From assembly GCA_031286585.1 (NCBI GenBank), contig JAITUC010000010.1, forward strand, positions 1 to 64,000: a DNA stretch of 64,000 nt, written 5' to 3'. The first letter of the stretch is position 1; each line of letters begins with the position of its first letter. The notes beneath the pieces were generated by a model. It worked only from the letters and a program-made list of their open reading frames with translations, did no database searches and was not told the DNA's origin. Made by a program: the position numbers and the translations under genes. Below are positions 44,468 through 53,516 of the stretch, in pieces. Source of the DNA: Delftia acidovorans. Lineage in GTDB: Bacteria > Pseudomonadota > Gammaproteobacteria > Burkholderiales > Burkholderiaceae_C.

Positions 44468-47400
44468 ATGTCGATTGCCCCACTGCCCCACGCCAGCGCC
44501 CCCGTGCCTGCCGAATACCTTGAGTTTCTTGAAGCGCTGAAGGCCGCCGGCTTCGAGGGCGACGTGGACACGGACCATGCCAGCCGCACCGTGCTGGCCA
44601 CGGACAACTCCATCTACCAGCGCATGCCGCAGGCGGCCATCTACCCGCGTCACGCCGAGGATGTGGCCAGGGCGGCGCAGGTGCTGGCGCGGCCCGAATT
44701 CCGCGATGTGGTGCTGACGCCGCGCGGCGGCGGCACTGGCACGAACGGGCAGTCGCTCACGCATGGCGTGACCATGGACTTGTCGCGGCACATGAACGGC
44801 ATCCTCGAAATCAATGCCGAGCAGCGCTGGGTGCGCGTGCAGGCTGGCGTGGTCAAGGACCAGCTCAACGCCGCGCTCAGGCCGCATGGACTGTTCTTTG
44901 CCCCCGAGCTGTCCACCTCCAACCGCGCCACCATCGGCGGGATGATCAACACCGATGCCAGCGGGCAGGGCAGCTGCACCTATGGCAAGACGCGCGACCA
45001 CGTGCTGGCGCTGGACTTCGTGCTGCTCGGCGGCGAGCGCCTGCACAGCGCGCCGCTGGATGCCGAGGCGCTGGAGCGCATGTGCGCGGACTCCGGGCGC
45101 ATCGGCAAGGTGTATCGCACCGCGCGGCGCATCAGCGAGGACCAGGCCGGGCTGATCGAGGCGCGGTTTCCCAAGCTCAACCGCTGCCTCACCGGCTATG
45201 ACCTGGCCCATCTGCGCGAAGGCGACGGGCGCTTCAACCTCAACAGCGTGCTGTGCGGCGCCGAAGGCTCGCTGGGCTTCGTGGTGGAGGCGCGGCTCAA
45301 TGTGCTGCCCATTCCCCGGTACTCGGTCCTGGTCAACGTGCGCTATGCGGGCTTCATGGATGCGCTGCGCGATGCGCGCGCGCTGATGGCGCACCGGCCG
45401 CTGTCCATCGAGACGGTGGACTCCAAGGTGCTGCTGCTGGCCATGAAGGACTTCGTCTGGAGCAGCGTGGCCGAGTACTTCCCGCAGGACGGGCAGCGCC
45501 CCACGCTGGGCATCAACCTGGTGGAGTTCAGCGGCGACGATCCGCACGAGGTCGATGGCCGCGTGCAGGCCTTCCTCGCGCACCTGGGCGCCGACGCCTC
45601 GGTGGAGCGGCTGGGCCACACGCTGGCGGCGGGCAATGCAGCGGTGCACCGCGTCTATGCCATGCGCAAGCGCGCCGTGGGCCTGCTGGGCAACGTGGCG
45701 GGCGAGGCGCGGCCCCAGCCCTTTGTCGAAGACACGGCCGTGCCGCCCGAGAACCTGCCCGAGTTCATTGCCGAGTTCCGCGCGCTGCTGGACAGCCACG
45801 GCCTGCAGTACGGCATGTTCGGTCACGTCGATGCCGGCGTGCTGCATGTGCGCCCCATTCTGGACATGAAGAACCCCGTGGACGCCGCCCTGGTGCGCCC
45901 CATCTCCGACGCGGTGGCCGAACTCACGCAGCGTCATGGCGGCCTGCTGTGGGGCGAGCACGGCAAGGGCCTGCGCTCGGAATATGTGCCAGCCTTCTTC
46001 GGGGAGCTGTATCCCTCGCTGCAGCAGCTCAAGGCCGCCTTCGACCCGCACAACCAGCTCAACCCCGGCAAGATCGCCACGCCGCCGGCCAGCAAGACCT
46101 TGCTGCTCAAGGTGGACGGCGTCACCACGCGCGGCGAGCTGGACCGTCAGATCGACGAGCGCGTATGGCAAAGCTATGGCGCGGCCATGCACTGCAACGG
46201 CAATGGCGCCTGCTACAACTTCGACCCGGACGACGCCATGTGCCCGTCCTGGAAGGCCACGCGCCAGCGCGTGCATTCGCCCAAGGGCCGGGCCTCGCTG
46301 ATGCGCGAATGGCTGCGCCTGCAGGGGCAGGCCGGCGTGAACGTGCTGGAGGTCGCGCAGCGGCCCCAGCCCTTCCTGTCCAGCCTGGCCGCGCGCTGGC
46401 GCAACAGCCGCGCGGCGCGCCGCGGCGAGGCCGATTTCTCGCACGAGGTCTATGACGCCATGGCCGGCTGCCTGGCCTGCAAGTCCTGCGCCGGGCAGTG
46501 TCCCGTCAAGGTCAACGTGCCCGAATTCCGCTCGCGCTTCCTGGAGCTCTACCACCGCCGCTATCTGAGGCCCGTACGTGACTACCTGATCGGCTCGCTG
46601 GAATTCACCATGCCGTGGCTGGCCCGCATGCCCGCGCTCTACAACGGGGTGATGGGCTCGCCATGGATGCGCGATGTGCTCAGCCGTCGCATCGGCATGG
46701 TCGATGGCCCGCTGCTGAGCCGGCTGGACCTGGCAGCCACCTTGCGGCAGTGGAAGGTGCGCGCGGCCGATGCCCAGGCGCTGGCCGCGCTCACGCCCGA
46801 GCAGCGTGCACGCAGCGTGGTCATCGTGCAGGACAGCTTTACCCGCTACTTCGAGACCGGCCAGCTGCAGGTGCTGATCGAGCTGGCGGCGCGCCTGGGA
46901 TTCCAGGTCTGGCTGGCGCCGCTGCTGCCCAATGGCAAGCCGCTGCATGTGCAGGGATTCATGGGCGCCTTTGCCAAGGCGGCCATCCGCAATGCCGCAC
47001 AGCTGGCGCAACTGGCGCAGTCCGGCGTTGCGCTGGTGGGGCTGGATCCGGCCATGACGCTGGCCTATCGGCAGGAATACCTCAAGGTGCCGGGCATGGG
47101 CGAGGTGCCGAAGGTCGCGCTGCCCCAGGAATGGCTACTGCAGGTGCTGCCCGAGGCAGTGACCAGCGTTGCCAGCGTGGCCTACCGGCTGCTGCCGCAC
47201 TGCACTGAAAAGACCAACGCGCCCGACAGCGGCAAGCAGTGGACGCAGCTTTTCGAGCGACGGGGGCTGCGCCTGAGCGTGGAGGCCACGGGCTGCTGCG
47301 GCATGTCGGGCACCTACGGGCATGAGGCGCGCAACCTCGAAACCTCCAAGGTCATCTATGCCCAGTCGTGGGAGAAGCAGATCGAGAGCAAGCAGAACCT

Positions 47401-47521
47401 GGGCGAGCCGCTGGCCACCGGCTACTCCTGCCGCAGCCAGGTCAAGCGGCTGTCTGCGCGCCAGCTGCGCCATCCGTTGGAGGCTTTGCTGGACCACGTG
47501 CGCGCGACGCATCAGGGGTGA
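44468..47521 (+). CDS. ydiJ: FAD/Fe-S dehydrogenase, YdiJ family (D-2-hydroxyacid dehydrogenase type)
   Basis: 1017 aa, as in E. coli YdiJ. It has a FAD-binding domain (VVLTPRGGGTGTNGQSLTHG, about residue 80), FAD C-terminal domain (MFGHVDAGVLHVRPILDMK), then a ferredoxin-type region with CLACKSCAGQCPVKVN near 675 and a CCG-type Fe-S domain (ATGCCGMSGTYGHEA). E. coli YdiJ has been described as a D-2-hydroxyglutarate dehydrogenase; the substrate here is not proven. ATG 44468 is preferred over GTG 44459. Confidence 0.9.
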   Translation: MSIAPLPHASAPVPAEYLEFLEALKAAGFEGDVDTDHASRTVLATDNSIYQRMPQAAIYPRHAEDVARAAQVLARPEFRDVVLTPRGGGTGTNGQSLTHGVTMDLSRHMNGILEINAEQRWVRVQAGVVKDQLNAALRPHGLFFAPELSTSNRATIGGMINTDASGQGSCTYGKTRDHVLALDFVLLGGERLHSAPLDAEALERMCADSGRIGKVYRTARRISEDQAGLIEARFPKLNRCLTGYDLAHLREGDGRFNLNSVLCGAEGSLGFVVEARLNVLPIPRYSVLVNVRYAGFMDALRDARALMAHRPLSIETVDSKVLLLAMKDFVWSSVAEYFPQDGQRPTLGINLVEFSGDDPHEVDGRVQAFLAHLGADASVERLGHTLAAGNAAVHRVYAMRKRAVGLLGNVAGEARPQPFVEDTAVPPENLPEFIAEFRALLDSHGLQYGMFGHVDAGVLHVRPILDMKNPVDAALVRPISDAVAELTQRHGGLLWGEHGKGLRSEYVPAFFGELYPSLQQLKAAFDPHNQLNPGKIATPPASKTLLLKVDGVTTRGELDRQIDERVWQSYGAAMHCNGNGACYNFDPDDAMCPSWKATRQRVHSPKGRASLMREWLRLQGQAGVNVLEVAQRPQPFLSSLAARWRNSRAARRGEADFSHEVYDAMAGCLACKSCAGQCPVKVNVPEFRSRFLELYHRRYLRPVRDYLIGSLEFTMPWLARMPALYNGVMGSPWMRDVLSRRIGMVDGPLLSRLDLAATLRQWKVRAADAQALAALTPEQRARSVVIVQDSFTRYFETGQLQVLIELAARLGFQVWLAPLLPNGKPLHVQGFMGAFAKAAIRNAAQLAQLAQSGVALVGLDPAMTLAYRQEYLKVPGMGEVPKVALPQEWLLQVLPEAVTSVASVAYRLLPHCTEKTNAPDSGKQWTQLFERRGLRLSVEATGCCGMSGTYGHEARNLETSKVIYAQSWEKQIESKQNLGEPLATGYSCRSQVKRLSARQLRHPLEALLDHVRATHQG

Positions 47522-47627
47522 GAAGACGGGGGGCTGATCGTCGCCATTTCAGGAATTTGCAGACATTTTTGAAAAATCTCTGCGTTTTCCCTGAAGGCCT
47601 GTTTTTAGTCCCTATAATTCAATGCTT

Positions 47628-47704
47628 CGGCGTGTAGCGCAGCCTGGTAGCGCACTTGCATGGGGTGCAAGGGGTCGCGAGTTCGAATCCCGCCACGCCG
47701 ACCA
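47628..47704 (+). tRNA. tRNA-Pro (GGG), copy 2
   Basis: 77 nt, identical base for base to the copy at 43242-43318, including CCA and the T-stem mismatch. TATAAT (47613-47618) lies upstream and a strong terminator follows. The duplicated unit is the tRNA with a few flanking bases; terminators and promoters differ. Confidence 0.97.
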
Positions 47705-47710
47705 CAACGC

Positions 47711-47748
47711 AAAGCTCCTGACGGAAACGTCAGGAGCTTTTTGCTTTT
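47711..47748 (+). terminator. Terminator after tRNA-Pro copy 2
   Basis: AAAGCTCCTGACG paired with CGTCAGGAGCTTT (13 bp), GAAA tetraloop, then TTGCTTTT. Confidence 0.88.
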
Positions 47749-47940
47749 CTGCGCCTGATTCTGCGTGCGATTTTGCCCCACGGCCAAACAGGCGATGCAG
47801 GGCACATCCATCACGGATGGCGAGGGCCGTCAGCGGAAAAAGTCCATGCACCGTGAAGATGCGCGTCCCGGTCTGGACACGTAAAACCTGCACCTACAAT
47901 GGCGTCTTTTGTAACTGACGATTTCTTCCTGGTCTCGCAC

Positions 47941-48249
47941 ATGATGGATGGACTGATTACCGGCAGACTCACCGGTACGCCCGAACACCGCAGCGACCGC
48001 AATCGGCGCCCCTTCATGGTGGCCCGCGTGCGTTCCGAGGCATCCGATGGCACCTCCATCCCGGTCAACGTGGTTGCATTCGATGCCCAGGCCTGCGAGG
48101 TGCTGCGCAATCTGATCGAAGGCGATGCCGTGGCGCTGCGCGGCAGCTTCACGCCCAAGGTCTGGATAGACCGCCAGGAACAACCCCACCCTGTGCTGGA
48201 CGTCGTGGCCCACCAGGTGATGGCAACGCCCGAGTTCCAGGACCGCTGA
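47941..48249 (+). CDS. Small SSB-like OB-fold protein
   Basis: 102 aa. MMDGLITGRLTGTPEHRSDR and FMVARVRSEASDGTSIPVNV resemble the OB-fold of single-stranded DNA-binding proteins, but the acidic C-terminal tip of SSB is absent (ends MATPEFQDR). It may be a PriB/SSB-like accessory. The start is unclear; ATG 47899 would add 14 residues (MASFVTDDFF...). Neither has a strong ribosome-binding site. Confidence 0.7.
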   Translation: MMDGLITGRLTGTPEHRSDRNRRPFMVARVRSEASDGTSIPVNVVAFDAQACEVLRNLIEGDAVALRGSFTPKVWIDRQEQPHPVLDVVAHQVMATPEFQDR

Positions 48250-48383
48250 CGCCCGCGCTGCGGCGCCGGTTGTGAGCTACTGAGAAAACTGTCTAGCCGC
48301 AGTGCGCCGGTATGGCCGCCGCGCTCCGTGTTGGCGCTACAGTGTGCGCCTGTGTTTTTGACAGGTTACAAGGAACCGCATCC

Positions 48384-49202
48384 ATGCCCACCAAGCGCCA
48401 TTTCCTCCGCCGCACGCTCACGGCCGCCGCGATTGCCGGCACCGCAGCCATGACCCTGCTGGCCATGCCCGCGCAGGCGCAGGACAAGCCCATCAAGGTC
48501 GGCGTCACGGCCGGCCCGCACGCCCAGATCATGGAACAGGTCAAGAAGGTCGCCGAAAAGAACGGCCTGAAGATCCAGATCGTGGAATTCGGCGACTACG
48601 TGCAGCCCAATGCCGCGCTGTCTGCCGGTGACCTGGACGCCAACAGCTACCAGCACCGCCCCTACCTCGACGCCCAGGTGCGCGACCGCGGCTACAAGAT
48701 CGGCTGGGTGGCCGACACGGTGAATTTCCCCATCGGCATCTATTCCAAGAAGATCAAGCAGCTGGCCGACCTGTCCCAGGGCGCCAAGTTCGGCATCCCC
48801 AACGACCCCACCAACGGCGGCCGCGTGCTGCTGCTGCTGCAGGCGCAGGGCCTGATCAAGCTCAAGGAAAGCGCGGGCCTGAAGGCCACGCCGCTGGACG
48901 TGGTCTCCAACCCCAAGAAGCTGCGCTTCGTGGAACTGGACGCAGCCCAGCTGCCACGCTCGCTGGATGACCTGGACGCCTCGGCCATCAATACCAACTT
49001 CGCGATCTCTGCCGGCCTGAACCCCAAGACCGACGCCATCGCGCAGGAAAACGCCAAGAACCCCTATGTGAACATCTTGGTCACGCGCGATGCCGACAAG
49101 GCCAAGCCCTGGGTGGCGCAGCTGATCAAGGCCTACCACTCCGATGAAGTGCGCCAGTTCATCGATGTGCAGTTCAAGGGATCGGTGATCCCTGCATTCT
49201 GA
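48384..49202 (+). CDS. metQ: MetQ/NlpA-family binding protein, copy 1
   Basis: 272 aa. The signal peptide (1-32, ending AMPAQAQ) has no lipobox Cys, so the product is soluble in the periplasm. VGVTAGPHAQIMEQVKKVAE, EFGDYVQPNAALSAGDLDAN and the conserved IPNDPTNGGRVLLLLQ are the NlpA pattern. It probably binds methionine or a derivative. Orphan copy without permease genes; the transporter metNI lies at 55255-56853. AAGGA precedes the ATG. Confidence 0.92.
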   Translation: MPTKRHFLRRTLTAAAIAGTAAMTLLAMPAQAQDKPIKVGVTAGPHAQIMEQVKKVAEKNGLKIQIVEFGDYVQPNAALSAGDLDANSYQHRPYLDAQVRDRGYKIGWVADTVNFPIGIYSKKIKQLADLSQGAKFGIPNDPTNGGRVLLLLQAQGLIKLKESAGLKATPLDVVSNPKKLRFVELDAAQLPRSLDDLDASAINTNFAISAGLNPKTDAIAQENAKNPYVNILVTRDADKAKPWVAQLIKAYHSDEVRQFIDVQFKGSVIPAF

Positions 49203-49208
49203 AGAACG

Positions 49209-49380
49209 CACCCCCTGAGGCGCTGACGCGCCTTTCCCCTGTGGCACGGCGCCTCTCTACCTGCTTCGCAGGGGAGGGGGACGACGCCCTCGGCTAGGCG
49301 CCCCCGCCGCGAGGCGGCTCTTGCTCGGCGTCCCTGAGTTGGGCTGCGCCGGTTTCGGTCGCTGTATTCAGTGCGAGCGA
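49209..49380. repeat. GC-rich intergenic element resembling a dispersed Comamonadaceae repeat
   Basis: Non-coding, with short complementary segments (GAGGCGCtgacGCGCCTT; CTGCTTCGCAGG; CGCCGCGAGGCGG) and the motif GGGGGACGACGCCCTCGG. I recall very similar segments between genes in Acidovorax, Delftia and Comamonas. Only one copy is in this window, so repetition cannot be shown here. Confidence 0.45.
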
Positions 49381-49392
49381 GCGCTGAATTGC

Positions 49393-49420
49393 AAAAGCTG
49401 CCATTGGCAGCTTTTTTTCA
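49393..49420. terminator. Terminator between metQ and the nitroreductase gene
   Basis: AAAAGCTGCC, loop ATT, GGCAGCTTTT, then further Ts; suited to both converging genes. Confidence 0.8.
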
Positions 49421-50143
49421 TTCCCCCAGCACTCTGAAGTATTCGGTCAGCGGTGCGCGGGTGGTCTGGGTGCGGTTGATGGGGGCGGTTTCGTCGGGCC
49501 AGCCCAGGGCCAGGCCGCAGACGATGTGCTCGCTGGGCGCAAGGTCGAGCACGCGGCGCACGGTGTCGGGGTAGGAGGCCAGGGCGCCGATGGCGCAGCT
49601 GCCAAGGCCCTGGGCGGCTGCGGCCATTTGCAGGCCGTACAGGGTCATGCCCAGGTCCATGTAGCCGCCTGCGCCGAAGCGGGCGTCGATGCTCACGACC
49701 AGGGCCACGGGCGCATCGAAGAAGCGGTAGTTGCGCCCGAACTGCGCGTCGCGCCCTGCGCGGTCCTCGCGGGCCACGCCCAGGGCGCTGTACAGGGCCT
49801 GGGCCGATGCCACCTGCCGCTTGCGCAGCGCCATGGGCATGGGGCGGGGGAAGTAGCCGTAGTCCTCGCGCTCAGGTGCTCCGCCTTGCCAGTCGGCCAG
49901 CAGCGCCTGCGTGAGTACGCCGCGCAGGCTGCCGCGAACCTGGATGAACTGGCCGGGCTGCAGGTTGCCGCCGCTGGGCGCCCGGCGGGCCGATTGCAGC
50001 AACTGGTGCAGCAGCGCGTCCGGTACGGGATCGGGCCGGAAGGCGCGTACGGAGCGGCGCGCGTGCACCAGGGCCTCATGCGCATCGCCAAAGGGAAGGG
50101 TGTCGGACGGTGGGTGGGCGGACATGGGAAATGCGGAGTCCAT
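49418..50143 (-). CDS. Nitroreductase-family FMN protein at the end of the biotin-transport operon
   Basis: 241 aa. ARRSVRAFRPDPVP and SARRAPSGGNLQPGQFIQVRG bind FMN; GLQMAAAAQGLGSCAIGALA completes the fold. Such enzymes reduce quinones, nitro groups or enone-like compounds with NAD(P)H. Its gene begins 4 bp after the thiolase-like stop codon, so it belongs to the operon that includes bioY. The physiological substrate is unknown, possibly an acyl intermediate of biotin precursor metabolism (inference). Confidence 0.88.
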   Translation of the reverse strand: MDSAFPMSAHPPSDTLPFGDAHEALVHARRSVRAFRPDPVPDALLHQLLQSARRAPSGGNLQPGQFIQVRGSLRGVLTQALLADWQGGAPEREDYGYFPRPMPMALRKRQVASAQALYSALGVAREDRAGRDAQFGRNYRFFDAPVALVVSIDARFGAGGYMDLGMTLYGLQMAAAAQGLGSCAIGALASYPDTVRRVLDLAPSEHIVCGLALGWPDETAPINRTQTTRAPLTEYFRVLGE

Positions 50144-50147
50144 GGGT

Positions 50148-51356
50148 TCAAAGCGCCTGCACCAGGCAGGCCGCGCCTATGCCGCCGGCACCGGCAATGG
50201 CGGCCAGGCCCAGGGCCGGTCTGTGGGCTGCTGGCGCCCGGTGCAGGTCGGTGAGCATGCGCACCAGCGCAACCGCGCCCGATGCGCCTATGGGATGGCC
50301 GCGCGCCAGGCCACCGCCGCCGGTGTTGAGCTGCTGCAGCGGCAGGCCCAGGGTTTCGGCAAACGCCAGGGCCTGCACGGCGAAGGCATCGTGCAGCTCC
50401 ACGGCCTGGAGTTCTGCCGCAGTCAGGCAAGGCTGCTGCAGCGCAGCGGCGCCACGTTCCAGCGCCTGCCGGGCGGCCAGCGCGGCGGCGACCAGCGGCG
50501 TCTCGGGCGCATGGCCCAGCGAGGCGCTGGCCACCCAGCGGGCGCGTGGCTGCAGGCCCAGGCGCGCACAGGCCTGCGGCGTGGCCAGCAGCACCAGGGC
50601 GGCGCCGTCGGCCTTGGGCGAGATGGTGGGCGTGCTCAGCGCATGGCGCTGGCGTGCATGGGCGTCAACGGCGCCACCTGCTTCGGCGACCACGGGCATG
50701 CGCGCAACGCGGGCCGGATCCAAGGCGCGCGGATAGGCGTCGTGGTCCAGCCCGGCCATGGGCACGATCTCTTGGGCCAGCCGGTCGCGGTGCGCGAGTG
50801 CCTGCGCGTGGCTGTGGATGGCATGGGCCTCCTGCCGGGCGCGGGTGATGCCATGGGCCAGCGCATGGTCGGCGGCGGACTGCAGCAGGTCCGGGTCGCG
50901 TGCGGGATCGGGAGCGAAGGCGGGGCGGTCATAGGTGACGGGCAGCTCGTCCGCATGGCGCGGGCGTGTCTGGCGGATGGGGGCGCGGCTCCAGGCCTCG
51001 GCGCCGCCGGCCACCACCATGCTGGCCTGGCCCGACATCAGCAGGCCTGCGGCCAGGGCCACGCTGTCCAGGCCTGAGCAGCACTGGGTATCCACGCTGT
51101 GGGCCGCGCAGCGCTCGGGCAGGCCCGCAGCCAGGGCCAGCATGCGGGCCGGGTTGCCGCCTGCGCCCAGGGCGTTGCCTAAGACCACGGCATCCACGGC
51201 ATCCACGGCCCGGGCAGGCAGGCCGGCCTGTGCCAGCAGCGCCTGGAGCACGGGCGCGCCCAGTTCGTGCGCCGCAAGTTCGCGCAGCGCACCGCCCACG
51301 GGGGCGACGGGGCTGCGCGCCCAGGCCAGGATGACGGGGGCGTCTTGCGGGTTCAT
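50148..51356 (-). CDS. Thiolase-like protein with altered active site (YhfS-like context)
   Basis: 402-aa thiolase fold. Cys92 (DTQCCSGLDS) and His354 (ARGHPIGASG) are kept. The usual NEAF is HDAF (322-325), and the C-terminal CxG that supplies the second catalytic cysteine is replaced by AIAG (386-389). Claisen condensation in the normal way is therefore doubtful. The ATG overlaps the ligase stop (ATGA). In Bacillus subtilis, yhfS (thiolase), yhfT (ligase) and yhfU (BioY) form a biotin-regulated group, which this resembles. Confidence 0.85.
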   Translation of the reverse strand: MNPQDAPVILAWARSPVAPVGGALRELAAHELGAPVLQALLAQAGLPARAVDAVDAVVLGNALGAGGNPARMLALAAGLPERCAAHSVDTQCCSGLDSVALAAGLLMSGQASMVVAGGAEAWSRAPIRQTRPRHADELPVTYDRPAFAPDPARDPDLLQSAADHALAHGITRARQEAHAIHSHAQALAHRDRLAQEIVPMAGLDHDAYPRALDPARVARMPVVAEAGGAVDAHARQRHALSTPTISPKADGAALVLLATPQACARLGLQPRARWVASASLGHAPETPLVAAALAARQALERGAAALQQPCLTAAELQAVELHDAFAVQALAFAETLGLPLQQLNTGGGGLARGHPIGASGAVALVRMLTDLHRAPAAHRPALGLAAIAGAGGIGAACLVQAL

Positions 51357-52855
51357 GGCAGGGGCAGCAGCGCGGGTTCGCCGGGCAGTGCCTGGCCAGT
51401 GTCCGTGGCAGTGGCCGCCAGCGCGCGCGCCAGACGGCCGTGGTCGGTCTTGCCGCTGGCGGTCTGCGGCCAGTCGGCGCAGTTCCACCATTGGCGCGGC
51501 AGCTTGTAGCTTTCCAGCCGGTCGCGCAGCCAGGCCGCCAGCGCCTGCGCGGAGCCTGCGGGCGCGGCGCCGTGCCATTGCACGACGGCGTGCACCTGCA
51601 TGCCGCGCAGGGCGTCGGGCAGGCCTTGGATGGAGACCTGGGCCACGCCCGGATGCGCGGCCAGCAGGGTCTCGACTTCCTCGGGGAACAGGTTCTTGCC
51701 CTGGGTGACGAGCATGCGGCTCTGGCGCCCGGCCAGGCACAACTGGCCGCCGGCATCGATATGGCCCATGTCGCGCACGGACAGCCATTCGCCGTCGCGC
51801 AGCGCGGCCGTGCCGTCGCGGGCCTCGCCCACATAGTCCATGAACAGCATGGGGCTGCGCATGTAGATCAGGCCGTCCTCGCCCGGCTGCAGGGGCTGGT
51901 CGCCTGGCTGCTGCGTGGCGGGGCGGATCTGCAGCTGCACATTGCTGAAGGGCCGGCCCACGGCCTGGGGCGGGGCCTGTTCGTCGGCCTCCATCCAGGC
52001 GATGAAGCTGGCCTCCGAGGCGCCGTAGAACTCGATGATGCGTGCGCGCGGAAACAGCGCGCGCAGGGCCGGGGTCTGGGCGCGCATCCAGCGCGCGCCG
52101 CTGATCATGATCAGCTCCACCTCGGGGATGGGCGCCAGCGCGCGGTGCGCGGCCCATTGCAGCATCAGCAGCAACTGGCTGGGCACGGCGACCAGGCAGG
52201 GCGCCTCGCCGCGCGCCAGCGAGGCCAGGCAGCGCGCCGCCGAGAACCGCTCCTGCACCACGGCGCCTTCGCCGCACCACAGGCCCTGCATCACGCCGAA
52301 CAGGAACAGCGAATGCGAGATGCGCCCGGGCGCCATGGTGCGCTGCGCGGCCACGGCGCCGAAGTCCTGCAGGCAGACGCGAAAGCTCTCTGTCCACGAA
52401 CGATGGTGGCGCATGAAGCCCTTGGGCAGTCCGGTGCTGCCCGAGGTGAAGCCGGTGTAGAAGGCGCAGGTGGCCGTGGCCTCGGCCAGCGGGCTGGGCG
52501 CGGTGGGCAGCCAGCCTTCGATGCGCTGGCGTACGGCCGCTGGCCAATCGGGGTCTGCCACGGCGGCGCAGCGTCCGCTGTTCAGGATGGCGAGGAAATC
52601 GACGATGGCATCCACGGTGCTGGCGCTGCCGCCCGTGTCCAGCAGCAGCATCTCTGGCGCCTGGCCGGCCACCAGCGCGGCCGAGCGCTGCAGCACGGCG
52701 GCATGCAGCGCGGCAAAGCTCCATTGGCCCGCCTCGCTTTGCAGAGCCATCGCATCGGGGCGCTGCCGGGCCCAATGCTCCAGCGGGCCATGGACCAGGG
52801 TCCATGGATGCTGCAGCGGCGCGGCCAGCGGATGGGGCGCGGACCGCTCAACCAT
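51353..52855 (-). CDS. AMP-forming acyl-CoA ligase-like protein (YhfT-like context)
   Basis: 500-aa ANL-family enzyme. The P-loop is YTGFTSGSTGLPKG (about 133-146) and the A5 motif is YGASE (277-281), where YGSTE is usual. The hinge region DMGHIDAGGQLCLAGRQSRM and the adenylation Lys in QTASGKTDHG (about 475) are present. Probably activates a carboxylic acid as AMP ester and then CoA thioester; pimelate or a related acid is an inference from the bioY neighbour. It overlaps the bioY stop by 8 bp. Confidence 0.85.
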   Translation of the reverse strand: MVERSAPHPLAAPLQHPWTLVHGPLEHWARQRPDAMALQSEAGQWSFAALHAAVLQRSAALVAGQAPEMLLLDTGGSASTVDAIVDFLAILNSGRCAAVADPDWPAAVRQRIEGWLPTAPSPLAEATATCAFYTGFTSGSTGLPKGFMRHHRSWTESFRVCLQDFGAVAAQRTMAPGRISHSLFLFGVMQGLWCGEGAVVQERFSAARCLASLARGEAPCLVAVPSQLLLMLQWAAHRALAPIPEVELIMISGARWMRAQTPALRALFPRARIIEFYGASEASFIAWMEADEQAPPQAVGRPFSNVQLQIRPATQQPGDQPLQPGEDGLIYMRSPMLFMDYVGEARDGTAALRDGEWLSVRDMGHIDAGGQLCLAGRQSRMLVTQGKNLFPEEVETLLAAHPGVAQVSIQGLPDALRGMQVHAVVQWHGAAPAGSAQALAAWLRDRLESYKLPRQWWNCADWPQTASGKTDHGRLARALAATATDTGQALPGEPALLPLP

Positions 52856-53441
52856 GCTGGCGGCCTCCGAAGGGCCAGTCCGGCATGCCGCGCGCCACCG
52901 TGTGCGCCACCAGGGCGCACAGCACGCACTTGACCAGATCGCCGGGCACGAACAGCAAGGTGGCCATGAAGGCCTGCGACAGACTGAGCTTGGCCATGAC
53001 CATGAGGCCCAGCACGCCAAAGGCATGCAGGGCCGCCAGCCCGCCCAGCGCCGAGGCCGCAAAGGCGCTGAACGCCGCGCGCCGGGGTGATCCCTGGGGC
53101 AGCGCACGCATGACCAGGCCGGCAATGCAGGCCGCCAGCGGGTAGCCCAGCAGGTAGCCGGCCGAGGGTGCCATGAAGACGGCAATGCCGCCGCGCCCGC
53201 CCGACAGCAGCGGCAGGCCCACGGCCACGGCCGCGAGGAACAGCAGCATGGACTGCATGCCGCGCCAGGGGCCGAGCATCACGCCGGCCAGCATCACGCC
53301 CAGCGACTGGATGGTGATGGGCACGCCCAGCGGCAGGTCGATCTTGGGAATCAGGCCCATGACGGCCATCAGCGCCGCAAACAGCGAGACCTGGGCCATG
53401 GAGCGCGCGGAGGCGCGTGAGACGGTGGAGGGGGCGGTCAT
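52848..53441 (-). CDS. bioY: Biotin transporter S component BioY
   Basis: 197 aa, six hydrophobic helices. ALMAVMGLIPKIDLPLGVPI, GVMLAGVMLGPWRGMQSMLL and GGRGGIAVFMAPSAGYLLGY are the BioY signature that binds biotin. Start MTAPSTVSRAS at 53441. With BioM and BioN it forms an energy-coupling-factor importer. Confidence 0.95.
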   Translation of the reverse strand: MTAPSTVSRASARSMAQVSLFAALMAVMGLIPKIDLPLGVPITIQSLGVMLAGVMLGPWRGMQSMLLFLAAVAVGLPLLSGGRGGIAVFMAPSAGYLLGYPLAACIAGLVMRALPQGSPRRAAFSAFAASALGGLAALHAFGVLGLMVMAKLSLSQAFMATLLFVPGDLVKCVLCALVAHTVARGMPDWPFGGRQHG

Positions 53442-53516
53442 GGACGGTTCTCGGAAGGTTCTCGCAAGGCTCTTGCGCATGGATCGGTCGGGAAATGGGG
53501 CAGGGCCGGGCAGGCC

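Noticed and set aside
50148-52805. Single 885-codon frame suggesting a ligase-thiolase fusion
   Set aside because: The first part is an out-of-frame reading of the ligase gene. The real ligase frame ends at 51353 and the thiolase begins at 51356.
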